Part shown: positions 1 to 10,868 of the stretch, in pieces
How the letters are laid out: each line of letters starts with the position of its first letter
Position numbering within the stretch: position 1 is the first letter of the stretch
Assembly: GCF_901000735.1 (NCBI RefSeq)
Contig: NC_081545.1
Span: 23,591,780-23,655,779, forward strand
Length of the DNA stretch: 64,000 nt
From: Corylus avellana
Lineage: Eukaryota > Streptophyta > Magnoliopsida > Fagales > Betulaceae
Reading direction: 5' to 3'
Notes under the pieces: generated by a model
Told to the model about the DNA's origin: nothing
Seen by the model: only the letters and a program-made list of their open reading frames with translations
The model's database searches: none
Translations under genes and position numbers: made by a program

Positions 1-640
1 AATCTATCCGACAGTCTAAACTCTAGACAAAACTTAACCAACTTGGAATCTCTGTACATCTCAATATGAATCTCTAATCACAACTGCATAATTACCTTGA
101 TTTTCCATTCCTGCAAGCACTACAAAAAACTGTGAAGTAGTGAGTCAATTGATTTTCGACAATATAAATCATTGTTGAATCATATATAGCAAAATGCTAG
201 ACAAGTTATAAAACCACAAAAATCCGTATTATTGGATATCAATATCATACTCAGTAAGTAAGAATACTTACAGTGGATTACATGAATGGATCATCAAAGG
301 TAATTACTTGAAACCCGTTCTGCTGCAGTTGGTCCATACCCATAACAATCCCTTCACTGACTTTCTCTCTCTCTCTCGGCTAAACTCTCTTTCTTCCTCT
401 TTAGCTCTCTGTCTTAAATTTCTCATCTCACTCTCGGTTTCTCTTGTGTTCTTTCTTTCTTGTAGCGCTTGGTCTCGCCCTTTCTCTCTCTGTTCTGAGT
501 AAACACTCTTAGAAAGAAGAAAGACCGAGTAAAAAGCGGAAGAAGGAAGAATATATGCAAGAGATGGGAGAGGAGATGAGTGGTGAAAATACTAAAGGAG
601 AAGAGCTCTATTTATAGGAGAAAATCAAACACTATTCTAC
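1..640. other. Intergenic sequence with a CT-rich tract
   Basis: I see no supportable gene here. A pyrimidine-rich block at about 359-500 is made of CT/TTTC runs and yields only low-complexity reading frames. A 13-bp string matching plant CACTA transposon ends (CACTACAAAAAAC) starts at 118, but I see no partner terminus or subterminal repeats beside it, so I do not call an element. Confidence 0.5.
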
Positions 641-900
641 CTTCAATTTACAATTATACCCTCATTTTACTATTTCACCAATCCTATACTATTTCACCAA
701 CCCTATACTATTTCACCAACCCTATACTATTCTACCTTCAATTTACAATTATACCCTCATTCTATCTTCAATTTACAATTATACCCTCATTTTACTATTT
801 CACCAACCCTATACTATTCTACCTTCAATTTACAATTATACCCTCATTCTATCTTCAATTTACAATTATACCCTCATTTTACTATTTCACAAATTACCAT
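641..900. repeat. Compound minisatellite (19-bp and 87-bp periods)
   Basis: Three copies of a 19-bp unit (CTATTTCACCAACCCTATA with one variant base) run from about 670 to 728. An 87-bp unit built of the same words plus TTCAATTTACAATTATACCC follows, with starts at about 731 and 818. The reading frame across this block (about 580-963) translates into repeated YNYT/FYLQF words and is a product of the repeat rather than a gene. Confidence 0.85.
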
Positions 901-1000
901 TCTCTAATTACCACTCTCATAAATTTCCCAAGAATTAAAATCCTTAGCTACAATGGATATTAAAATAACATCATTATCAAAATAATCTATTTAAATAGCT

Positions 1001-1567
1001 TTGAAAATTCTGGGACACTACAATTCTTCCATGCCTTCACCTTGCAATTACCCTCTTCAAGAGTCATTAGTGCAACATTTTCCAACTGCTCATGTCGATG
1101 ACTTAGAGGAGAGAGTAAACCAACTCATGGCAGCTAGGCGTTCTCATACCCAACCTCCTCACACTCACGCACCTCATAAGTCATGCTCATATTGTTATCA
1201 TCCTTCTCATCTGATAGATGATTGTCCATTCATTAACCATTACATGATTGATGAGGAAGATGCTAGCAAGTCTGCACATGAGCGTGTTCAAACCACTACC
1301 ATACTTGGGAGTGAGGAAAAAGATGAGGAGGGAGAAAAAGATGAGCAGGTTGATCACATTGAGCCCCCGTCAACTCCAAATCTGTCCAGTGACAAGGGAG
1401 TGAGTACTGAAGCTCACTCCTTCATCAAAATCCCTCTTGAGACAATTCATGGACCCCAAGCTTCAATTCTTCAATGTCTCAAAGAGCCGTCTCATGCTAA
1501 AATTCTCAAGGATCTATGCACACAAGGTCACAAATCTAGGAACCATGTTCCTAAGAAGATCTTTTGA
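1001..1567 (+). pseudogene. Gag-like fragment of an LTR retrotransposon
   Basis: This 188-codon frame carries one zinc knuckle, CSYCYHPSHLIDDC (C-x2-C-x4-H-x4-C, about residues 62-75), followed by an acidic, low-complexity tail. The knuckle is the nucleic-acid-binding motif of retrotransposon Gag. No protease, reverse transcriptase or integrase follows. The next 1.5 kb is a long noncoding spacer and then an LTR-like block on the same strand. I read this as an internally deleted or nonautonomous Ty3/gypsy-type element rather than a host gene. The start codon is uncertain because upstream sequence is minisatellite. Confidence 0.6.
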
Positions 1568-3105
1568 AGCAAGCAACTAGTCTACCTGAGACGGCAAAAC
1601 ATCCTTCCAGAGGGATATCAAATTCTTAAGAAGAAAGGGTGGAAGGGATTGGTTGGACACCCAAATGATCGGGGAAAGTGCAGTATTCCTTCTTTCTTTT
1701 TATTTTCCGCACTTTATTTTTGATTTATTTTCCTTTTTGTCATTTCATTTTTTTGTCTCTAACAGCAATTAATCTTTTGATGTTTGTTTCTATGAGGAAA
1801 TATTGCTGTTAGATTTTGACAGGTGTTTTGGTGTTCAAGTTTGGGGGACGCCCTAGCCTTTTGCACACTCCGGTTCCTCATCCCACGGTATTGTATCTCT
1901 TGCCACATTGGGACAATGTGTCATTTAAGTTATGGGGGTGTGGACAAACACACTGTCTGTTTGTTTGTTTGTGTCTTTTTGTTTGTTTGTTTGTGTCTTT
2001 TTGTTTGTTTTTATCTGTTTGTTTTGTTAAAAAAAAAAAAAAAATTGTGCTATGTTGTTGATTGGGCATGAGTTACATCATAACTATGGTTTGCATGTCA
2101 TTAGTGTGTTTAACTTTTTGAACACTGCATGTCATTAGAAATCTGAGTCATTTGACTCATTTGGTGGATTAGAGAGACTTCACATGTCTAAGTTGATTAT
2201 CACAAGCACACTAGCATAAAGTCTGTGAGGTATGAGATTTGGATTGATTAGGGTGTGCCTTGCGATTTGTAGGATGAAGTGTTGATGAAACCTTGGCTTG
2301 AGGATAGATAAATTTTTTTTTTTTTTTTTTTTTTTAAAAAAAAGTGTCATCATCAGTTTGAGCTTTTCATTGAGTAACCGGACCTCATGCCTCACTAAGC
2401 ATTGAGTGTTCGCGTAAAAAGATGAGAAATTCAACTTGGTTGACTGTATGGCTAGTTTGGCTTCGTAGCCTTTTTGACTTGAGTAATTAAGCCTTAAAGA
2501 TGTTTTACATCTAGTGCCCTAAAACCATCTGGTTTGGGAGTCACTAGCCCAACACTCGTTACATAGGTCAATTAGAAAGCTTAAGGGAGCCGAACATTGT
2601 ACAGCCTATACAAAAAAAAATATATATATATATATAAAATGCATGTCTTGATCTAAGCCTTTGGTGTTTTCATCTGCGCGAATTCCTATGAATTTTGAGG
2701 TACGCCAAACTTTGAGAAAAATTGAAGCCTCTTAACTTTGTGTTAGTCTCACTTTGCACCTATTGGAGCTTGTGTTGTCTCAAATTTCCACCTTTGAGTT
2801 GAATGATTTGTGGTTGGCTTGATGATTTGTATGTGGTGTTTACTTTGTTAAACCTGCTCATGATGTGAGAACCATGTGTTTGTGTGGAAATTGTGTTTGT
2901 CAATGACATAGTGCTAAAAATATTTGTGGGTAGCATTTCTGTTAAACCCTCACGAGACTTCACGAGTCCACTAGGGATGCCTAGGGGTTTAAAAGGCTTG
3001 TTGCATATGCTAAATGCAATCGTCTCTCCCACAACAGCGGACATATGTTTCTTGCTTTCATTTTGTTTTGCTAAGGAACTAGCAAAATGTAAGTTTGGAG
3101 ATATT
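1568..3105 (+). mobile_element. Noncoding 3' spacer of the LTR element
   Basis: AT-rich sequence without a convincing gene, containing TTTG/TTTGTTTG runs (about 1960-2035), a long T tract (about 2311-2335) and a TA repeat (about 2620-2637). It ends in a purine-rich stretch (AAGTTTGGAGATATT) directly before a TG-starting LTR-like sequence, which fits a polypurine tract. Long spacers of this kind are common downstream of pol in plant gypsy elements. The short frames at 1816-2434 and 2760-3111 are not supported as genes. Confidence 0.45.
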
Positions 3106-4358
3106 TGTTGAGTGCCAAATATTGTATATTTGGGCCCCTTAACTTATGTTTGTTAAGCTCTTAGCTGTGTTAATTTCTGATGTTTTTGGTTCATTTTAGT
3201 GTTTTAGTGATTTCCAGGTTGTTAATAGAAAAATGCGGCTTTAAGGTCATATTTGCGGCTTAAGACACTTCATGGAGCATTGGCAGCAAATTGGGATGGA
3301 GAGATGATTTTCACCCGACGAGTCCCACTAAAAAGGCCATATCTTGAGTTGTATAGCTCGAATTGAGGCAATCTTGGTGTCATTGGAAAGCTAACTCGAA
3401 GATCTACAAATTCTTATTTCACAAGAGTAGGTAAATTCTGACTGGAAGTGCGCTCGAGCGCACTCGCGCCCAGCCCATAGGAGACATGTTGCACGAGTGC
3501 GATCGAGCGCACTTGGTCGACCTGGCAGTGCTAAAACCCTAAAATTAGCTTATAAATATCGTTATTTTTCATTGTAAACGGACGAAGACGCGCCGGGGGT
3601 GCTGTTCTTGGTCGCTTTTCGTGTTTTCTGGATTTTTGTAGCTTGGAACTCGAATTCTTTTGTAAGTTTTTAATTTTAATGAAGTAATTTAGTTTCTTTA
3701 TGATTTCTTTTGTCATGAGAGGCTAAATCTTCAACTAAGGTTGAAGATGAAGCCTCGCCATTGATTAGTTTTATATTTTTATGTTTTGTTCGTACAAATC
3801 CGTCGTTTAATGTAATGTATGTTCGTTTCAATTCAATTTCGTGACAAAATTGTGATTGATTGTTGTTTATAAATCGTCAAAACGTTGGATATTCGTTGTG
3901 TTTCATCCAACGGATACATCGAATGATTTGATTGAGACTTATATCCATTGTGATTTACGGATACAGTGGATGATTTGATATCAATTGGATATTCGTTGTG
4001 ATTTGTAATAGAGATGGATTCATCGAATGATTCAATTGGTTTATAAAAAAACAATAGAACATGCATAGATTTTAATTGTTTGTCAGATGTATGAACAAAC
4101 ACATGAGAATGTATGCTTTAATTTGGTTGGGTGGATTCTGAAAACCTGAGTGCCCTTTTTATCTTTTAATTATTTCATTTTGTTTCAATTTTTATTTTCA
4201 ATTTCAAATGCCCGACAAACTTCGGAACTAGGTTAAAATAGGATTAGTTTAGATAAGAATTAGTTTTCACGACACAATTCCTTGTGGATCAACCTCGCAC
4301 TTGCACACGTTGTACTGCACACGACTCGTGCGCTTGCGAGTACAATTAAATTTGTACA
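3106..4358 (+). repeat. Probable 3' LTR of a Ty3/gypsy-type element
   Basis: The block starts with TGTTGAGTGCC right after the purine-rich tract and ends with about TTTGTACA, roughly 1.25 kb later, where LINE-derived coding sequence begins abruptly. It includes a perfect 16-bp palindrome GTGCGCTCGAGCGCAC (3448-3463) and a near copy (3497-3512). A possible promoter/leader lies near 3550 (CTTATAAATATCG). No matching 5' LTR lies inside the window, so length and ends are inferred. Confidence 0.5.
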
Positions 4359-5140
4359 TCACTCAGCTCTTAGTTCCCAGCCCATTGCCAATTGGTCCAG
4401 AGCTCTTCTTCACCCTTGTGCTACTCTTGGCATTTTCCCAAAGGAGGTTCACAATTTTCAGATTTCAGCATTGGTCTTACTAGATAACATCTGGATCTTT
4501 TGTAATAAGTTAATTCATAATGCCTGGCATCCAAACCCACAAATTGTCCTAAAGCAGATTAGAACTTCTACAATCCATCACCTCAATGCTTGGAAGACTA
4601 GTGACCCTCTTTCTGCTGATTGGGTTCCTCCCCCTCTTGGATCTTTGAAAGCAAATTTTGATGTGGCCATTAGGCCCACTTTTGTCGTAGCTGCTGCTGT
4701 CTCTGTGATCACAAAGGAAATTTTGTAGCAGCATGCTCCAAAAAGCTGCCCCCTATGGATGCTTCCCTTGGTGAAGCCCACATAGCTTTGTTAGCCACTA
4801 ACCTGCCGTGTTCTTCTGGTTGCTCCTTTATCCTTTTAGAAGGAGATTCCCTCCTTACTGTTATTGCTATCGAGGATCGACCACTGTTCTCCGAATGGGC
4901 CTAAGCCCCAGTGATTTTTGACATCAACCTTTTGCTACTTGACGTTCTTGTCTTGTCAGCTTTGAAGGTATTAAGATGTACCAACTTTTGTGCACACCAA
5001 GTTGCTAGATGGGATGCTTCTCACATTATGTTCGGAAGCATTCCTACTTCTTCTCCTTTTTTTAGTTCTATTCGCTTTAGGAGTTGTAAAGACCCTCCTT
5101 TGTAATGTTTTCCTTCACCAGTTTCCCTTATTTGAATAGA
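4359..5140 (+). pseudogene. LINE 3' end: RNase H-like tail, frameshifted
   Basis: Plus-strand translation gives the end of a plant LINE polyprotein. A segment including NIWIFCNKLIHNAWHP leads into WVPPPLGSLKANFDVAI, the entry to an RNase H (RVT_3-type) domain. The first frame stops at about 4728. The homology continues in another frame (CDHKGNFVAACSKKLPPMDA, from about 4703) and later near 4980-5100 (NFCAHQVARWDASHIMFGS). At least two frame breaks make this a dead copy. An A-rich tail follows at about 5139-5185. The 5' side abuts the LTR, so this is either a 5'-truncated insertion or a LINE cut by the LTR element. Confidence 0.7.
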
Positions 5141-5216
5141 AAAAAAAAAACAAAAAACAAAAAACAAAAAAACAAACAAACCTAGTCCTAAAGGGTTAGT
5201 GGTGTTATAGGGAATA

Positions 5217-5219
<3 letters not shown>

Positions 5220-5254
<35 letters not shown>

Positions 5255-5645
5255 GTATAATTATTCATAATCTTTGAATTAGATATTTTCTTTCTTGTGA
5301 ATAAACGTTCTTGAAAACATGATAATGGATTTAGACCATAAAAAGGGTCTAATAGAGAATGGTCTTTTTTAGTGAGGTTGTATACACTTAATTAGGCATG
5401 TTTGGGTGTCCTTTGAGGATCCTATAAGTACGTTTATTACTCAAAAAGTCCGTTTGAAAAAAAAAAAAAAAAAAAAAAAGTAATCGTTTGGTAAACAAAT
5501 TGAAAAGCGCTTTTAAGTGTTCAAAAAACCTAAAAATGGTCAAAACACATTTTTGGCAAAAGCTTAAAACTGAAGCTTTTACCAAAAATCGTTTATAAAA
5601 TTAAAAGATTTATTTCTTGAACACAATCACAAACATGCTCTTAGT
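5220..5645. repeat. A-rich tract and MITE-like repeat
   Basis: A 30-base A run (about 5222-5252) precedes a short dispersed repeat from about 5390 to 5645. It has partly self-complementary ends (GGCATGTTTGGGTGT on the left, CACAAACATGCTCTTA on the right) and the words GTTTGGTAAACAA and TTTTTGGCAAAAGCTT. The same words recur at about 50310-50760 and 51575-51805, so it belongs to a local MITE-like family. Ends are approximate. Confidence 0.5.
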
Positions 5646-5777
5646 GTATGGTATTATATACATTACAGCAACGTACCTAAGAGAAATAAAGAAAGAGGAA
5701 GCGCTCTTCTCTACTAGGATTTCTCTACATCATCTCTTGTAAAATTTTGGTCTACGGTATTTGGGATATACTTTCAA

Positions 5778-6406
5778 ATAGGGGTGTTCAAACGGTTATA
5801 ACCGTCAGTTATTGGCTATAACCGCAACCACAACCGACTTGGGCGATTATTGGTTTTTAATAACCGTAACCGCAACAGCCTAGGCGGTAATCAGTTATTT
5901 TATAACCGACGGTTAGCGGTTATTCAATCCAATAACCGCGCGGTTATAATCACTTTTTTTTAAATAGGCTTTTGGGTTTTTTAAGTGTTTTGGGCCTTTA
6001 ATTTACTATTTTTTTGTCTTATTTTAAGGCCAAAATGTTTCAAAAAAAGATGAAAAAAAAACATGGCCAAATAAATTCTAGCCTAAAAACATAGCCCAAA
6101 TCCATTAATCCAAATTCAAATGAAAAAATTAAAAAGCCAAATCTCAAATCTGGATACATATTACAAAATACAAACCAAATGGAAGTAAAACAAATATAAA
6201 TATAATAAATATTTATATTATTAATATAAATATTTAATATATATTTATATTATTATATATAAATAAAGGCGGTTATCAATTATAACCGCATTTTCCTACT
6301 CCTAAAATCGCTAACCGCAATCGCTCGGTTAGCGATTTTTAATAACCGACTACCAAATCGGTTTGCGGATATAATCGGTTTTCGGTTGGCGGGTTTGAAC
6401 ACCCCT
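5778..6406. mobile_element. Nonautonomous hAT-type element (AACCG-rich)
   Basis: The element is bounded by inverted ends (AGGGGTGTTCAAAC on the left, GTTTGAACACCCCT on the right). It is flanked by a perfect 8-bp direct repeat ACTTTCAA at 5770-5777 and 6407-6414, which is the target-site duplication length of hAT elements. The terminal 150 bp on each side are dense in GGTTATAACCG/AACCGC words that pair across the element. The AT-rich core has no coding capacity. A diverged relative lies at 57166-57798. Confidence 0.8.
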
Positions 6407-6414
6407 ACTTTCAA

Positions 6415-8432
6415 GGCATGTGTACACCGGACTAGGATCCTCTACAATTTCTTTGATTCTTAACTTATATGATTTATGGTGTTTATTTACATTGAAACGC
6501 TTGAAAAATATCATATTAAAATTGTGGCATGTGTTGAGGTAGGCAAAACGAATTGTCTTCCAAAAAGGTTTATTCCTCACTTTTACAAAGACGCTTCTTC
6601 TTCAAAAAATCAAAAAATAATTTTTTGATCAACGTGTTTTTTACAACATAAAGAGTAAGAATTTGATAAAAATATACGCAGTTCTCAATTATAACATGCC
6701 ACATTTTTAATAAGTAGTATTTTAAAAAAATGACATAAATTATGTATTTGATAACCTACAATTTCTTTGAAATTATAGGAGTTCTGATCCCGTTTACACC
6801 TCTCTTGTAGAGAGAAGTAAGTGCATGAACCTCTCTTCAGTCTCTTGTCTTAAGTTTCCTCCATTGATTAAATTTCTTCATTGTCGGATTGCTCATAAGG
6901 CTTTAATTAATTCTAAATTAACCACATAAATACTTGTCTCTACAGTCTTTTGATTAAGAGACAGCAGTTGTGTTGTTTTTTTCTTTTCATCATTTTCTTA
7001 CATGTTTTATTTACTAGTTAAATCTTCACCGCAAAAGATTCAATTTGAATTATTTAACAGTCTCCATTAATTTCTGCGTCATCACTTCCAAGGTCAAGGA
7101 TGTCGTTCATCTCGGGGCCGATTGCCATTGGCTTGAAAAACCAAAGTGGCCTGAAACTGTAATAAGATTGGATTGATAATGTGTGAAAAAAGAAAGTAAG
7201 AATATTTGATATAAAAAAATTAGTTTTGGAGTAATTTTTTTTTATTTAAATAATAATAAAATGTGATTAATTAATGTGATGTAAAAAATAAAAATATTAA
7301 AGTTGAATTTGACATAAATAATATAATTTTTTTTTTTTTGGGTCCTTCCGCAAACAACCCGATTCTAGTTCCAAACTTCCAAGACACTGAAGTAAATCCC
7401 CCCTCGTCAATCTTAATTTTTGCAAACTGAAGTAAATAAAGGCCGGCCCCCACAGTTGGCGGAATGGGAACATGTTACTCCACAACAAATGAATTCAGTA
7501 CGGTTTGCTTACCCCACTGCAACACGTTTGGAAACGTTCTTTGTATAGTTAATGCAAAAAGGCCATTCAATCGGCATTTAACAAGCCTGAATTGTGTTGT
7601 ACAAATGGCAAAGTGGCGCCCCAAAAAAAGGTTGATATATTATTAAAGGTGGTGGTTCAATGATTTAGAAAAAATTTCAAATTTGTTAAACATGTATTAG
7701 GGTATGGGTTCGAATCTCTGTAATGAAGAATCCTCACATATACATATGTATGATTAGTATTAGTCACTTTGATTTTTATTGAAGTCCTGGTGGGATTAGG
7801 TCAGGCTATAACTTAGTCAGACTTGAGAGAGTGCCTGCGGTTCTCATCGTGTAAGCCCCTCATGTGCGGCTCTCAACGAATAAGTGCTACTATGGTCACG
7901 CCCAATTATAATAGCCACAATTAGTCTTTTCAGCCTACCCTTTTAGTTAAAAAATAAATAAATAAACAGATGGGATATTGTGGGTATTGCTCTAAGCAGC
8001 CTACTCCATCATTAAGAGATATAAATGCCTAAAGACGTCGTGAAACAATTACATCAGATCTTGTTCTCGTCCATGCATTTCCTCTATACGTGTATAATAT
8101 TTCTAACACAAACATATAAAGGATAAAGAAATCAAAGAAGCAGATCCAATATAAGCTAAGCAAAATGGCCTCAATATTATTTCTTCTCCTTTCTCTCTTT
8201 GTGCTATATAAAATATTTGCATACACATGCATGTTCTCTTTGTGATTGAAATTCCCAAATTTAATAGTTTAGGGAACCGGACATTAAGTCATTACTAGTA
8301 CACATGTTATTTGTTCGTCATATAATTGGAACGACGTGACAGAAAAATCAACCTTTAAATCAGTAAAAATTATTAATTTTAACTGTCAAATCATTTTAAT
8401 TGTAAGATACTCGTACACATTTCTCATCAAAT
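6415..8432. other. Intergenic, no gene; possible SINE fragment
   Basis: No coding region is supportable. A pol III B-box-like word (GGGTTCGAATCTC) at about 7706, downstream of a TTCAATGATTTAG segment, could mark a tRNA-derived SINE or its remnant at about 7645-7950. I could not find a target-site duplication. The part nearest 8433 is downstream of the minus-strand WD40 gene and should hold its 3' UTR. Confidence 0.35.
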
Positions 8433-9674
8433 TTACTTCCTTTTCCCTGCAAAAACCTGCAAAACCCCATCTGATCCCCCTGCCACCAGAGTGCACCTGT
8501 CCTCTTCAATTTGCCTCCAGCACACGCTACTGACAAACCCTTGGTCATACCCGGCTCTAGCCACCGGCTCAAATCCATGCACCCATATCGGCTCACTCCA
8601 CCTCCTATCATACACAAAAACCTCGTTACTTTCCGACCCGCATCCGAGTAACCCGCCATTCCTCCACACTGACAACCCGACAAAGCTCCGGTTGTTGACG
8701 TGTCCCTTATACGTGCGGATTACACGGGCATCATTGATACTCCACGTCTTCAAACACCCATCAGTCCCTGCTGACGCCATCGTGTGGGCATCCAGAAATC
8801 GGACGTATGTGACGGTTTTACCATGCCCATCAAAAACAACAACCGGGTCCACCATCTTCCGGATGTCATACACGTACGCCCTCCGGTCCGCGCATCCAAC
8901 GGCGACCAGCGCTCCACCAACCGGATTGAACTCAACGCAACAGACGGGACTGCGTCGCACGCTAGGCTGCACCGTGGCCATGCATTTCCCACCCTCGCAA
9001 CGTGGATCCCACATTTGCATGGTTCCGTCGTCCGACCCGGACGCCCCCATAACCGGATCCCAGCGCGAATAGTCCACGCTCCAGACTCGGCGCCCTCCAT
9101 GCTCGTCCCGCTCGAAAACGGGCATTCTTCTCTCAAGTTCGTACTCCATGACCACCCCGTCATAGTCTCCGGACCCCAAGACCCGCCCGTCCGAACCGGG
9201 TTTCCATTTCAGGCTGCTAAGCTTTGCAGGAGTGCATATGTAGAAGTCACATGCATCGGCATGGTCTAACGAAGTAGTACTTTCATGAGGCAACAAAGAG
9301 CTTAAACTATAAATTCTGATCTTTCTCGCAATACCGCCGGTGGCTACAAAGCTGTCGGACGGGTCGAACTCGATTACTCCGAGGGTGTCGGTCCCCGCTC
9401 CGGCTGTGTCGGAAGAAACAATAGTGGAGAGATTAAAATCCCACTCACATCTGGCTCTTTCTTCTTCATCATCATCTTCATCTTCTTCTTCTTCTACTAC
9501 TTGTAATTGTAATTGATTATCTTCCTCTATGCTTTCTTTTTCTTTTTCTTCTCCTTTTCTTTCTTGGGTTTGCTCTTCTTGGCTTAGGGGATGGAATTTT
9601 GTGGAAAAGTTTTTCATTTCCCATTCATATGGAGTGGTGGAGATGTTTTTGGAGACTTTTGAGTTTTGGACCAA
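8433..9674 (-). CDS. RUP2: WD40-repeat repressor of UV-B photomorphogenesis (RUP1/RUP2-like)
   Basis: This intronless 413-aa frame resembles Arabidopsis RUP1/RUP2 (EFO1/EFO2) in domain order, in size (family about 370-390 aa) and in lacking introns. Those proteins bind the UVR8 photoreceptor, return it to the inactive dimer, and also influence flowering. Residues 1-70 are polar and very acidic near 61-72 (EEEEDEDDDEEE). CEWDFNL at 76-82 opens a COP1/SPA-type WD40 propeller. Visible blades include residues 198-225 (ending SDDGTMQMWDPR), 244-272 (ending YVYDIR), 288-312 (TDGCLKTWS), 334-358 (EVFVYDRR) and 380-410 (SDGVLQVFAG). WDPR and YDIR resemble the WDxR of DDB1-binding proteins. Met20 (start at 9617) is an alternative start. 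The family is clear. RUP2 versus RUP1 is not resolvable, so the symbol is provisional. The opposite-strand frames at 8491-9269 are shadows. Confidence 0.85.
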   Translation of the reverse strand: MVQNSKVSKNISTTPYEWEMKNFSTKFHPLSQEEQTQERKGEEKEKESIEEDNQLQLQVVEEEEDEDDDEEERARCEWDFNLSTIVSSDTAGAGTDTLGVIEFDPSDSFVATGGIARKIRIYSLSSLLPHESTTSLDHADACDFYICTPAKLSSLKWKPGSDGRVLGSGDYDGVVMEYELERRMPVFERDEHGGRRVWSVDYSRWDPVMGASGSDDGTMQMWDPRCEGGKCMATVQPSVRRSPVCCVEFNPVGGALVAVGCADRRAYVYDIRKMVDPVVVFDGHGKTVTYVRFLDAHTMASAGTDGCLKTWSINDARVIRTYKGHVNNRSFVGLSVWRNGGLLGCGSESNEVFVYDRRWSEPIWVHGFEPVARAGYDQGFVSSVCWRQIEEDRCTLVAGGSDGVLQVFAGKRK

Positions 9675-10868
9675 TGAATGGCTCCCATAAGCCTAACCAT
9701 TATGTTCTGTGGTGATATGGATAAGTAGGGCATTATATTTTTGTTGCAGGCCTTCATGTTCTCCCCAAATTACAGAACTGCCCATTTCTGTATAATTTAT
9801 GACATTTTATTTTTGCATTTCTTTAAAGGGAAAAGTTTTAATTACGGGTTCAAAATCAAATTGACTTGTCTATTTACACAAGCAAGAACTTCACGTTATC
9901 GTCATGCACGGGCGGTTGTCGTCCTCATGAAGTTGTCACTGATCGATCAAATATTATTTTGTACCTTTAAATATGACAAAACAAAAGCACCATATATATA
10001 TATATATATATGGCAGCCTAAATATTGTTGTACCCAAACTAGCTGGTCAAAATAGTTAAAATGTTATTTTAGCTAAGTACGTAGATGATTAACCCTGATT
10101 AGGTTAAGGTTAGAACTGGTGTTAGGTTAGGATTTGGGGGTGTGGGTAGAACGGTGCAAAATGATAATAGTAGCTAGGCTTGACTACTGACAGCACCACC
10201 AACCACAATATTAATTTCTTCTTCTTCTTTTCTACAAATTAATAGTCTCAAAATTTGAATAGTGATCCAAGAGAAGGCACTCCATCTAATTATATATACC
10301 ATTTTTGCACGGCCAAAATCAAATGACAATTTATTTATTTCCACATGAAATGGACATTTGTGATATTTCACAATGGACCCGGATGAATAATTTGGGACTA
10401 TATCTATCTAAATTTATGGTGCATAGGATGGGGCTTGTATTAAATGTGTATTGAATATTCAAGTGGTGAAGAGGGTTATCAGAATAAAAGGATTGCTGGC
10501 TGCTTGTGTGCCTCATTTCATGTAAGGCATGGTGTGGATACAGGCTGTTGTCTCCTCTGCCTTGCGTGGTCTAATCCAGGCCTTTTGTCCTCTCAACTTT
10601 TCTCATAACAACTAAATAACATGGAAAATCGTCCATCTATTCTTATATATGTTGTAGGCATTTTTAAGGCCACAAGTTTTGACCCACTCGCCTACCTCCT
10701 CTTTTCTTTCCTTTCTTTTCTTGGGAGTGTTGCTTTTTCTAAAAGGATATATATATGATTAATAATAAGTTCTAGGGAAACTTCATTACTTCCATGAATT
10801 TACGCACCTTTTGTAAACACTCTCAATGTTCAAAGTCTCTCACTTTGATGTATCTAATTTTCATTTAA
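9675..10868. other. Upstream region of the RUP-like gene
   Basis: This stretch should hold the promoter of the minus-strand WD40 gene. ACGT cores, the binding core of HY5-type bZIP factors, occur at about 9893 (TTCACGTTAT) and 10077 (GTACGTAG). Arabidopsis RUP genes are induced through UVR8-HY5, but single ACGT cores are common by chance. A TA microsatellite lies at about 9992-10012. I see no other gene. Confidence 0.35.

Noticed and set aside
239..356. Short minus-strand frame with MDQLQQNGFQVI and ITFDDPFM, possibly the end of a real protein
   Set aside because: It is under 25 codons, has no recognisable domain and no identifiable neighbouring exon.
580..963. 127-aa frame rich in Tyr, Phe, Ile and Pro
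   Set aside because: It is a translation of the 19/87-bp minisatellite.
8491..9269. Opposite-strand frames of 161-193 aa over the WD40 gene
   Set aside because: The minus strand has an uninterrupted WD40 protein. The plus-strand frames are compositional shadows.
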